DNA of 6,934 bases, from contig JBLHKE010000413.1 in NCBI GenBank assembly GCA_047619485.1, positions 1 through 6,934 on the forward strand, read 5' to 3'. This stretch comes from JBLHKE01 sp047619485 (lineage in GTDB: Bacteria; Verrucomicrobiota; Verrucomicrobiia; Verrucomicrobiales; DEV007). A program made the translations under genes and the position numbers. Under the pieces are notes generated by a model. The model did no database searches. It had not been told where the DNA came from and saw nothing but the letters and a program-made list of their open reading frames with translations. Within the stretch, counting starts at the first letter, position 1; each line of letters opens with the position of its first letter. This document shows positions 1 to 5,294 of this stretch, in pieces.

Positions 1-204
1 GAGGAGCTACGACTCCCGTGCGTGTCGGGCATGGACCTCGCCCTGAACCGCGCCAACGACCTGCCCTTCTCCAAGAACGCCGACAAATTGCTCGTCGGCC
101 CTGACGGTGAATCGGTTCTCATCCGCGACAGGGATATCTATGGTCGGCGAATTCTCCAGCGGATCGTACTGGAGCTAAGCGCTTGTTCGGAAATAAGTTG
201 GTGA
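1..204 (+). CDS. 3' end of an unidentified ORF (partial)
   Basis: This frame is open from the first base of the window and ends at TGA 202-204, giving 67 residues of what may be the C-terminus of a longer protein. An internal GTG (22) and ATG (31) could also start a short protein, but neither has a convincing Shine-Dalgarno. The visible sequence has no cysteine motif or membrane segment. It contains a compact charged stretch, LLVGPDGESVLIRDRDIYGRR, that reads like genuine protein with two beta-type strands. I do not recognise a family. The next gene on this strand starts more than 570 bases later, so it is probably not in an operon with the arsenic genes. It could also be a decayed relic. Confidence 0.4.
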   Translation, partial: EELRLPCVSGMDLALNRANDLPFSKNADKLLVGPDGESVLIRDRDIYGRRILQRIVLELSACSEISW

Positions 205-428
205 ATAGCTGGGCAGGCATTGAGCTTACCACCAAGGCAGAGTTTGCTTCGTGTAGTGAACTACTCGGAGGAAACTCCAACGTAGGTGGGAGGTTCAAGG
301 GCTAGCAAATAACTCCTACAATCTGCTGGTTATTTTGGCCATCAACCGCGTTAGCTTCCAACTCAAATAGCCCGCTATAATCGCTGAAATCTGCCTTGGT
401 GTTGGCTAAAATTCCTGCGCATCTTTGT
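205..428. other. Intergenic stretch with small inverted repeats, no gene seen
   Basis: No ORF with credible start and composition was found on either strand. Several short inverted repeats are visible: GTAGT/ACTAC at 253-264, GGAG-GAAA-CTCC at 267-278 (a four-pair stem closed by a GNRA-type loop), and AAATAAC/GTTATTT at 307-335 with a 15-base loop. They lie close together and could fold in RNA, but I cannot match them to a known structured RNA. Confidence 0.4.
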
Positions 429-539
429 ATGACTTATTTCCTGACAACCCCTAAGGCGAATATCGCCCGACTATTGATTGGCCGTGGAGCGTCCACGGAA
501 GGCATCCCAGCGGAGAAGTTACAATCTATCGAGAAGTAG
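429..539 (+). CDS. Short hypothetical ORF, 36 codons
   Basis: ATG 429 to TAG 537-539 encodes 36 residues. The frame is open upstream to TAA 378-380 and has a GTG at 399 as an alternative start. There is no clear Shine-Dalgarno before either start. The central part, ANIARLLIGRGAST, loosely resembles the second helix and turn of an ankyrin repeat, but a single unit this short is not enough to assign the family. A perfect seven-base inverted repeat (482-498) sits inside the frame. It may be a gene remnant or a chance ORF in a gene-poor region. Confidence 0.2.
   Translation: MTYFLTTPKANIARLLIGRGASTEGIPAEKLQSIEK
482..498. repeat. Perfect 17-base inverted repeat
   Basis: CCGTGGA (482-488) and TCCACGG (492-498) are exact reverse complements separated by GCG. 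In RNA this would be a stable GC-rich hairpin with a three-base loop. In DNA it has the size and near-symmetry of a dimeric repressor site. No T-run follows on either strand, so it is not a canonical intrinsic terminator. It lies about 280 bases upstream of the arsenite permease start. Confidence 0.5.
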
Positions 540-745
540 CGCGCCCAACCGGTAGACGGGGCGCCGGGTGTGCCACGCGTCGCCGCATGGACAGCGACCG
601 GAGCCGACCCACAAGAAATGCTCCGAATCGGACAAGGTGCGCGCTGTTCCGAATCCACAAATCGGCTTTGTTATGTCGAAATCAAGCTGGGGCACCCTGT
701 GGTTCTGGCCAATTCCCCTGAAGAACCATGATCCAATTTCCCCCC
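540..745. other. Leader region upstream of the permease, no gene supported
   Basis: An ATG frame spans 568-765, but its product is rich in Pro, Ser, His and Cys, has no Shine-Dalgarno and shows no recognisable domain, so I do not call it a gene. Inverted repeats are present: GCGCCC (541-546) with GGGCGC (559-564), and the odd palindrome TCCGA-A-TCGGA at 622-632, whose first eight bases recur directly at 648-655. A promoter for the arsenic operon should lie in or before this stretch, but I see no clear -35/-10 pair. Confidence 0.35.
622..655. promoter_or_regulatory. Possible operator: palindrome plus direct repeat
   Basis: TCCGA-A-TCGGA (622-632) is a perfect five-base-arm palindrome. TCCGAATC then recurs at 648-655, 26 bases downstream of the first copy. 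Its position, 123-156 bases before the permease start, fits a regulator site for the operon. It does not visibly match an ArsR-type operator, and no regulator gene is present in the window. The call rests on symmetry and position only. Confidence 0.2.
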
Positions 746-775
746 TCTCCCCTTCTAAAAAGTAGCCAGGGGAGA
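746..775 (+). promoter_or_regulatory. Hairpin covering the permease ribosome binding site
   Basis: TCTCCCCT (746-753) is the exact complement of AGGGGAGA (768-775), with a 14-base loop. The 3' arm is the purine-rich ribosome binding site of the permease, whose ATG is at 778. In mRNA this eight-pair stem would hide the binding site and could restrain translation of the permease and its coupled partner. AGG at 768-770 lies seven bases from the ATG. Complementarity is seen directly; the regulatory role is inference. Confidence 0.35.
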
Positions 776-777
776 AG

Positions 778-1827
778 ATGAGTGCAAAAAAATCAGAAGT
801 GAAGCTGGGAACCTTCGAGAAGTACCTGGTGCTCTGGATTCCACTTTGCATGGTCGCTGGCGCAGGCCTGTCCCGCTACACCACGATCGGTGAAGCCATC
901 GAGAGTCTCTCGATTCGCGGCATCTCGATTCCAATCGGCCTCTGCCTGTTCTTCATGATGTATCCAGCGGTTCTGAATCTGAAAGGATCAGAGCTGCGAA
1001 AACTCAAACAGACGCCCAAGCCGATCTTGCTGACCGTCCTCTCCAATTGGCTAGTGGCGCCACTAGTCGGATTCGGTTTGGCAAAACTATTCTTGTCGGA
1101 CCACGAGGAGCTGTTCGTGGCGGTCATCCTCCTAAGCGCCAGCCCGTGCACTGCGATGGTTCTGATCTGGGGGGCGATGGCCAACGGCAACCAGGAGCAA
1201 AACGTCGTAAATACCAGCCTCAACACCATCACGATCATGGTCTTCTATGCCCCTCTCGTGGCGCTATTGACAGGGATCCAAGACATCGAGATCGATCGTT
1301 GGGGTCTGCTGACTTCAGTTCTTGTCTTCATCGGCTTACCCATGCTACTCGGATTGTTGACCCGGAAAATCGTCATCCCGTGGAAAGGCGAGGCATGGTT
1401 TGACGGCGTCTATCGTCCCGTCCTAGGGAAGATTTCGGTCGGCGCGCTACTCGTCACTCTGATTGTGTTGTTCGCGCTGAATGGTACCACCATCATGGGG
1501 AATCCCGAATACCTCCTTCTAATTTCAGTGCCGCTGTTGTTGGGATTCTTCATTGTTGTCGCATTCAATCTCCTGATAACAAAGCTGTTCCGTTTGCGGT
1601 ATCGAGAAGCCGTCGTCACGGTCATCATCGGATCTTCCAGCCATTTCGAAATCGCCATCGCCACCGCGATTGCCACCTACGGAGTCGGTTCGGTAGCGGC
1701 TCTAGGAACGACCATGGGCCTATTCTGGGAAATCCCGATCATGTTGGGCTTGGTGTATTTTTCGCGCTATCTCGAAAGGAGGGGGTTCTGGTCCGAGCAA
1801 CCACCCAAGGGTGACATCATCTCCTGA
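778..1827 (+). CDS. acr3: ACR3-family arsenite efflux permease
   Basis: The 349-residue product is an inner-membrane carrier of the ACR3 group in the bile acid/arsenite/riboflavin transporter superfamily. The family exports arsenite, As(III), often with some antimonite activity, driven by the proton gradient. About ten hydrophobic segments run from residue 16 to 330. The signature SPCTAMVLIW (residues 122-131) contains Cys124, matching the conserved fourth-helix cysteine required by characterised ACR3 proteins. HFEIAIATAIA (289-299) supplies Glu291, matching the conserved ninth-helix acidic residue. The length is typical for the family. The start is supported by a purine-rich site at 768-774. 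The last codon overlaps the methyltransferase start, so the two are probably co-translated. No ArsR repressor or ArsC arsenate reductase gene is in the window. Family assignment is firm; arsenite specificity follows from the family, not from direct evidence. Confidence 0.93.
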   Translation: MSAKKSEVKLGTFEKYLVLWIPLCMVAGAGLSRYTTIGEAIESLSIRGISIPIGLCLFFMMYPAVLNLKGSELRKLKQTPKPILLTVLSNWLVAPLVGFGLAKLFLSDHEELFVAVILLSASPCTAMVLIWGAMANGNQEQNVVNTSLNTITIMVFYAPLVALLTGIQDIEIDRWGLLTSVLVFIGLPMLLGLLTRKIVIPWKGEAWFDGVYRPVLGKISVGALLVTLIVLFALNGTTIMGNPEYLLLISVPLLLGFFIVVAFNLLITKLFRLRYREAVVTVIIGSSSHFEIAIATAIATYGVGSVAALGTTMGLFWEIPIMLGLVYFSRYLERRGFWSEQPPKGDIIS

Positions 1828-2525
1828 TGTGCGTAGAGTCTGGTATGCCGAAGGCGAACCGCTGGAACCGCTTCATCTATGCCCTGTGGTCACCGTTCTA
1901 CGATCTGCTGATCAACCTCGCAGCAATCCGGCAGGCACGGCGGCGGGCATTTGATCTGCTAGCGCTGCGTCGTGGCGAGCGCGTCTGTCTGATCGGTGTC
2001 GGCACTGGGGCTGACTTCCCGTTTCTGCCGGAAGGGATCTCGGCGGCCGGGGTCGATCTGAGCAAAGCGATGTTAGCGAAGGCGCGGCGCAAGCTACCGC
2101 TGTCGGGCATCGACCTCACTCTCCAACAGGCGAATGCCGAGCAGCTACCGTTTGCTGACGAGTCGTTCGACGTGGCAGTGCTGACCTTGATCCTCAGTGT
2201 GGCCGCGGATGGCGCTGCCTGTTTGCAGGAGGCGGCGCGCATCACGCGCAGCGGGGCCAGGTTGCTGGTATTGGACAAATTTTCACCTCCAGCTGGCAGG
2301 CCGTCGCTTGTCCGCCGCCTTCTGAACCCGTTGACTCGGACATTTGGAACCAACATCAACCGCTCGTTCGAAGATTTCCTCCCAGGCCTGCCGCTGCGCG
2401 TTCTCAGCGATCAGCCGGTACTGTTTGGCGGTGCCTACCGCGCGATTTTGCTGACAAAAGAAGAATCCGCGCCACGGCGAACCGCAGCGGACACGGAAAC
2501 GCCGAACCAATCAGCAGCTGGATGA
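1827..2525 (+). CDS. Class I SAM-dependent methyltransferase (UbiE/PmtA-like)
   Basis: The 232-residue product has a Rossmann methyltransferase fold. The glycine-rich SAM loop is VCLIGVGTGAD (53-63), the acidic ribose-binding residue is Asp77 in GVDLS, and the post-loop region AEQLPFADESFDVAVL (104-119) is typical of the Methyltransf_11/UbiE group. A following segment, VLDKFSPPAGRPSLVRRLLN, fits the part of such enzymes that shapes the acceptor site. ATG 1827 overlaps the permease stop as TGATG, and an alternative ATG at 1845 (residue 7) is also plausible. ArsM arsenite methyltransferases use several conserved cysteines. The only cysteines here are residues 2, 54 and 132, not in an ArsM pattern, so ArsM is unlikely. 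Candidate acceptors include phospholipid headgroups, quinones or another small molecule. The last 20 or so residues look like a non-conserved tail. Fold is confident, substrate unknown. Confidence 0.88.
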   Translation: MCVESGMPKANRWNRFIYALWSPFYDLLINLAAIRQARRRAFDLLALRRGERVCLIGVGTGADFPFLPEGISAAGVDLSKAMLAKARRKLPLSGIDLTLQQANAEQLPFADESFDVAVLTLILSVAADGAACLQEAARITRSGARLLVLDKFSPPAGRPSLVRRLLNPLTRTFGTNINRSFEDFLPGLPLRVLSDQPVLFGGAYRAILLTKEESAPRRTAADTETPNQSAAG

Positions 2526-2891
2526 TCAAGGATACTGCGTCCACACAGGATTCAATGGGGATCCAAGCAGACAGGCACCGCTGGAAATAAAGGTAACCGT
2601 TTCGGCGAGCTGGGCGCCAGTTCGTCCGGTGACGTCGGATCCGTCGAGAACGAGGCGCAGAGCTGCCGGGAACTGATCACGGAATCGGGCTTCGGCAGCG
2701 TGGTCGTCTACCAGAATTTCGAGGAGACGACCGGTGCGATCGACAAACTTCTGTCACCGGATTCAGAGAAAGCGCAGCCACGTAGCGTCGGCTTTAGCCT
2801 GCGTTGGCGACGGTATTCCCCTTCGCATATGGCCTGTGTTTGCGCCGACACACGAGAGTGTCTCCGGGTTCCGTTTGGCCACTGGCCATGA
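2526..2891 (+). pseudogene. Open stretch in frame with the methyltransferase, possible relic
   Basis: After the methyltransferase TGA the same frame stays open for 121 codons to TGA 2889-2891. The only in-frame start near the coherent part is GTG 2700, with no Shine-Dalgarno. Residues translated from about 2592 to 2770 look protein-like (for example SVVVYQNFEETTGAIDKLL), while the part after 2770 turns Arg/Cys/Trp-rich and looks non-coding. I cannot identify a family. It could be a decayed gene, a former C-terminal extension, or a chance open frame in GC-rich DNA. Confidence 0.25.
2876..2888. repeat. 13-base palindrome made of two TGGCCA copies
   Basis: TGGCCA (2876-2881), C, TGGCCA (2883-2888). 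Because TGGCCA is self-complementary the element is both a direct and an inverted repeat. It overlaps the end of the open stretch 2526-2891. No role can be assigned. Confidence 0.3.
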
Positions 2892-2922
2892 GAAAACGGC
2901 AGCGTGCTGGCGGTCGCAGGCT

Positions 2923-2954
2923 AAAGCATACGCTACGACGCTTCGCGTTGCTTT
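2923..2954. repeat. Bulged stem-loop in the gene-free region
   Basis: AAAGCA (2923-2928) pairs with TGCTTT (2949-2954), and ACGC (2930-2933) pairs with GCGT (2945-2948). This leaves one unpaired T (2929) and an 11-base loop. It gives a ten-pair stem with a single extrahelical base. The flanks do not match integron attC core sites, and there is no T-run beyond TTT for a terminator. It is a visible structure of unknown role. Confidence 0.3.
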
Positions 2955-3004
2955 CACCCTTTCGGAGAAGGCGTCACGTTGAGAAAAGGGATAACCAACT
3001 CTAA

Positions 3005-3151
3005 GCCCACAACACCGACGAACACCTCAAGATGGTCGAACACCGGCTGGGCGAACTGCAGCTGTTGCTCTCAAAGGAAGAGTTGGAGGACATCAGAATT
3101 CTCGACCACTTCCGCGAACGGATCGTGGAGGCGATGGAGGCCGCCAAGTAA
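3005..3151 (+). CDS. Short charged helical ORF or gene fragment
   Basis: The frame is open from the stop at 3002-3004 to TAA 3149-3151. The first ATG is at 3032 and would give 39 residues, but it lacks a Shine-Dalgarno. The predicted sequence is strongly helical and charged, with a leucine/isoleucine heptad-like spacing (HRLGELQLLLSKEELEDI), ending in EAMEAAK. G/C-rich third positions resemble those of the intact genes, so it looks like real coding sequence. It may be a small protein or the surviving C-terminus of a larger decayed gene. I do not recognise the family. Confidence 0.35.
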   Translation, partial: AHNTDEHLKMVEHRLGELQLLLSKEELEDIRILDHFRERIVEAMEAAK

Positions 3152-3292
3152 AGCGGCACCAAATTTTCCCGGGGAATGATGGCAGGCAAGCCCTCGGCCC
3201 GGCCGCGTTTCGGCAGCGTTGTCTTCTTGTCCATTCTGAGGTTCCCATCAGGGGCACACTTCTGGTAGTCTCCGCACACTACCACAAAACCC
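3152..3292. other. Upstream region of the sulfatase gene
   Basis: A 30-codon ATG frame (3176-3268) is present but shows no features of a real gene. No clear Shine-Dalgarno precedes the sulfatase ATG at 3293, and I see no well-spaced -35/-10 pair, so the promoter is not identifiable by eye. Confidence 0.3.
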
Positions 3293-5077
3293 ATGATCAA
3301 AACCATCCTCCTCTTCTTAGTAAGTGCCACCGCCATCGCGGCAGCCTCCCCGCCGAACATCGTCTTCGTCATCACAGACGACCAAGGCTACGGCGACCTC
3401 GGGGGCACTGGAAACCCCATCATCAAAACACCCAATATCGACAGGCTCGCTGCGGAGTCCTCCGGCTTGAGCGACTACCACGTCGCCCCGACTTGCTCCC
3501 CGACCCGCTGCTCCCTACTCACCGGTCATTGGACCAACCGCACGGGTGTCTGGCACACGATCATGGGCCGTTCGATGCTGCGTGAGAACGAGGTCACCCT
3601 CGGTCAGATGTTCAAGGACGGCGGATATGAAACCGGCATGTTCGGCAAGTGGCACCTCGGCGACAACTACCCCTACCGCCCCGAGGACCGCGGCTTCACG
3701 GAAGTCTATCGCCACGGGGGCGGCGGCGTTGGCCAGACCCCGGACGTGTGGGACAATGCCTACTTCGACGGATCCTATTTTCACAACGGCAAGATCGTCG
3801 CAGCCAAAGGTTTCTGTACCGATGTGTTCTTCGGCCAGGCCCACCAGTTCATCAGAAGCAGCGCCAAACAGAAAAAACCCTTCCTCGCTTACATTTCCCT
3901 GAACGCCCCCCACGGGCCTCTGCACTGCCCTCAGAATTACCTAGATATGTATAAAGGGCAGAGCGATAAAATCGCAGCCTTCTACGGCATGATCACCAAC
4001 ATCGACGAACGCGTCGGCGATACCCGTAAGTTGATCGACGAACTGGGGATCGCCGACGAGACAATCTTCATCTTCACCACCGACAACGGGAGCGCCAGTG
4101 GGGCAAAAATTTTCAACGCCGGCATGAAAGGAGCCAAAGGCAGCCCATACGACGGTGGCCACCGCGTCCCCTTCTTTCTCCATTGGCCGGCCGGTGGCCT
4201 CGACCAGCAGCACGATGTCGATGAGCTGACCCACATGGTGGACATTGCGCCGACCCTCCTCGAGCTGACCGGGGTGGAGAAACCCGAAGGTGTGAAATTC
4301 GACGGCCTGTCGATTGCGGGCCTGTTGGATCCGGCCAAGAAAATCGATTGGCCCGAACGATTCGTCATCTCCGACTCACAGCGTGTGCGCGATCCAATCA
4401 AGTGGCGTGGCTCATCGGTGATGTCTAAGAAGCACCGTCTGATCAACGGCAAGGAGCTGTATAACATGAGCGTTGATCCCGGGCAGAAAAAGGACATCTC
4501 CAAGAAGCACCCGGAAATCGTCGATAAAATGCGAGCTTTCTATGACGAATGGTGGATGGAACTCGAGCCGACTTTCTCCCAGACCACCGAGATCCACCTC
4601 GGCCACCCGGAACATCCTGAGGTGAACCTGACGGCCCATGATTGGATTCAAAAGGTTTATCCGCCGTGGCATCAGGGCTCGATCCGCGCCGCCGATCGGA
4701 AGCAGAAAAAATCCAAACCCTTGTCGCATGTCGGCCACTGGGCAGTGAAAGCAGTTCGCGATGGCAACTACCAGATCTCGCTGCGCCGCTGGCCGCTCGA
4801 GTCGGGGCTCGCGATCAATGCCGATCTCCCTGCAGGCAAGGATGTACCGGGAGCGAGTAAGGCATTCCGTACCACCCCGGGAGCTGCCATCGCCGCCACC
4901 CACGCGGTCCTCCGTATCGACGGCAAAAACCTCGAGACCAAAACTGTCGAAGAGGGAGCCACCGAGGTGTCGTTCGTTACCGCCCTGAAGCAAGGTTCCT
5001 ACCAGCTCGCCCCCTTCTTCAAAATCAAGGAGGGTGAGCTTGGTGCCTACTACACGGTCGTGACCTGGCTCGAATAG
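3293..5077 (+). CDS. Secreted type I formylglycine-dependent sulfatase
   Basis: The 594-residue product hydrolyses sulfate esters, as expected for the arylsulfatase/alkaline-phosphatase superfamily. An N-terminal signal peptide of about 18 residues (MIKTILLFLVSATAIAAA) directs export. Metal-binding Asp29-Asp30 lie in ITDDQGYGD. Cys68 in CSPTRCSLLTG fits the CxPxR motif, where the cysteine is oxidised to formylglycine. GKWHLGD (118-124) gives Lys119 and His121; APHGP gives His207; TTDNGS gives metal ligands Asp264 and Asn265; Lys282 follows, with GGHRVP after it. Residues from about 455 form a C-terminal extension (AHDW, HWAVKAVRDGNYQISLRRWP) of the kind seen in many planctomycete and verrucomicrobial sulfatases. 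No formylglycine-generating enzyme or anaerobic maturase is in the window, so maturation must be encoded elsewhere. All key residues seem intact. The substrate, probably a sulfated polysaccharide, cannot be read from sequence alone. The start is set by the signal peptide, since no ribosome binding site is evident. Confidence 0.93.
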   Translation: MIKTILLFLVSATAIAAASPPNIVFVITDDQGYGDLGGTGNPIIKTPNIDRLAAESSGLSDYHVAPTCSPTRCSLLTGHWTNRTGVWHTIMGRSMLRENEVTLGQMFKDGGYETGMFGKWHLGDNYPYRPEDRGFTEVYRHGGGGVGQTPDVWDNAYFDGSYFHNGKIVAAKGFCTDVFFGQAHQFIRSSAKQKKPFLAYISLNAPHGPLHCPQNYLDMYKGQSDKIAAFYGMITNIDERVGDTRKLIDELGIADETIFIFTTDNGSASGAKIFNAGMKGAKGSPYDGGHRVPFFLHWPAGGLDQQHDVDELTHMVDIAPTLLELTGVEKPEGVKFDGLSIAGLLDPAKKIDWPERFVISDSQRVRDPIKWRGSSVMSKKHRLINGKELYNMSVDPGQKKDISKKHPEIVDKMRAFYDEWWMELEPTFSQTTEIHLGHPEHPEVNLTAHDWIQKVYPPWHQGSIRAADRKQKKSKPLSHVGHWAVKAVRDGNYQISLRRWPLESGLAINADLPAGKDVPGASKAFRTTPGAAIAATHAVLRIDGKNLETKTVEEGATEVSFVTALKQGSYQLAPFFKIKEGELGAYYTVVTWLE

Positions 5078-5237
5078 CAAGCAGTGGCTGTGTGCCCAAG
5101 GAGAACAGCTACAGCACCTGCCAATCGAGTCAGCGGAGGAGTTCATGAACCCCTACGAGCACATCGACGACTAGGGCATCCGCCAGTATCACGGCAACAT
5201 CACCCAAACAAGAGTCTGGCTAATTTAGCTTTCGCTA
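5078..5237. other. Sulfatase 3' flank, no gene supported
   Basis: A nine-codon frame (5145-5174, MNPYEHIDD) follows a GGAGGAG sequence, and the reading frame around it looks protein-like on both sides of the TAG. That could indicate a small relic or a leader peptide. An eight-pair stem with one G-U pair (5084-5091 with 5105-5112) lies just after the sulfatase stop but has no T-run, so I do not call a terminator. Confidence 0.25.
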
Positions 5238-5267
5238 TTGACATCGACAGCTAATCCTAATTAATCT
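5238..5267 (+). promoter_or_regulatory. Probable sigma-70-type promoter for the exported repeat protein
   Basis: A perfect TTGACA -35 hexamer (5238-5243) is followed after 18 bases by TAATCT (5262-5267), a weak -10 match, within a markedly AT-rich patch (5219-5280) in otherwise GC-rich DNA. It lies 27 bases upstream of the TTG start at 5295. This suggests independent transcription rather than readthrough from the sulfatase. Confidence 0.45.
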
Positions 5268-5281
5268 CTTTGAAAGAGTAG

Positions 5282-5288
5282 AAGGAGG
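5282..5288 (+). promoter_or_regulatory. Strong Shine-Dalgarno that fixes a TTG start
   Basis: AAGGAGG is the best ribosome binding site in the window and lies six bases before TTG 5295-5297. An in-frame stop (TGA 5271-5273) precedes it. The later ATGs at 5355 and 5367 have no such site and would cut into the signal peptide, so TTG is the preferred start. Confidence 0.75.
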
Positions 5289-5294
5289 CATCAA

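Noticed and set aside
267..278. GGAGGAAACTCC resembles the conserved GAGGAAAGTCC element of RNase P RNA
   Set aside because: It differs at a conserved base, lacks the following CCGGGC, and the rest of the conserved RNase P core is absent nearby.
291..305. GGTTCAAGGG looks like a tRNA T-loop
   Set aside because: The flanking bases do not form a five-pair T-stem, and no acceptor, D or anticodon arm can be assembled around it.
568..765. 65-codon ATG frame upstream of the permease
   Set aside because: It has no Shine-Dalgarno, biased Pro/Ser/His/Cys composition and no domain, and its end overlaps the permease leader hairpin.
1827..2525. Methyltransferase as ArsM arsenite methyltransferase
   Set aside because: Only three scattered cysteines are present and they do not match the ArsM pattern; the motifs fit the general UbiE/Methyltransf_11 group.
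2921..3010. Possible integron attC site around the bulged stem-loop
   Set aside because: The core GTTRRRY and RYYYAAC sites are not present at the stem ends, and no integrase gene is in the window.
3001..3375. 124-codon minus-strand frame across the sulfatase start
   Set aside because: It overlaps the sulfatase signal peptide region antisense, and its composition is that of a shadow frame.
5084..5112. Stem-loop after the sulfatase as an intrinsic terminator
   Set aside because: The eight-pair stem includes a G-U pair, has a 13-base loop and is not followed by a T-run.
4412..5146. 244-codon minus-strand frame opposite the sulfatase C-terminus
   Set aside because: The plus-strand sulfatase frame is intact with all catalytic motifs; the opposite frame is a mirror of its GC-rich codon bias and has no recognisable domain.
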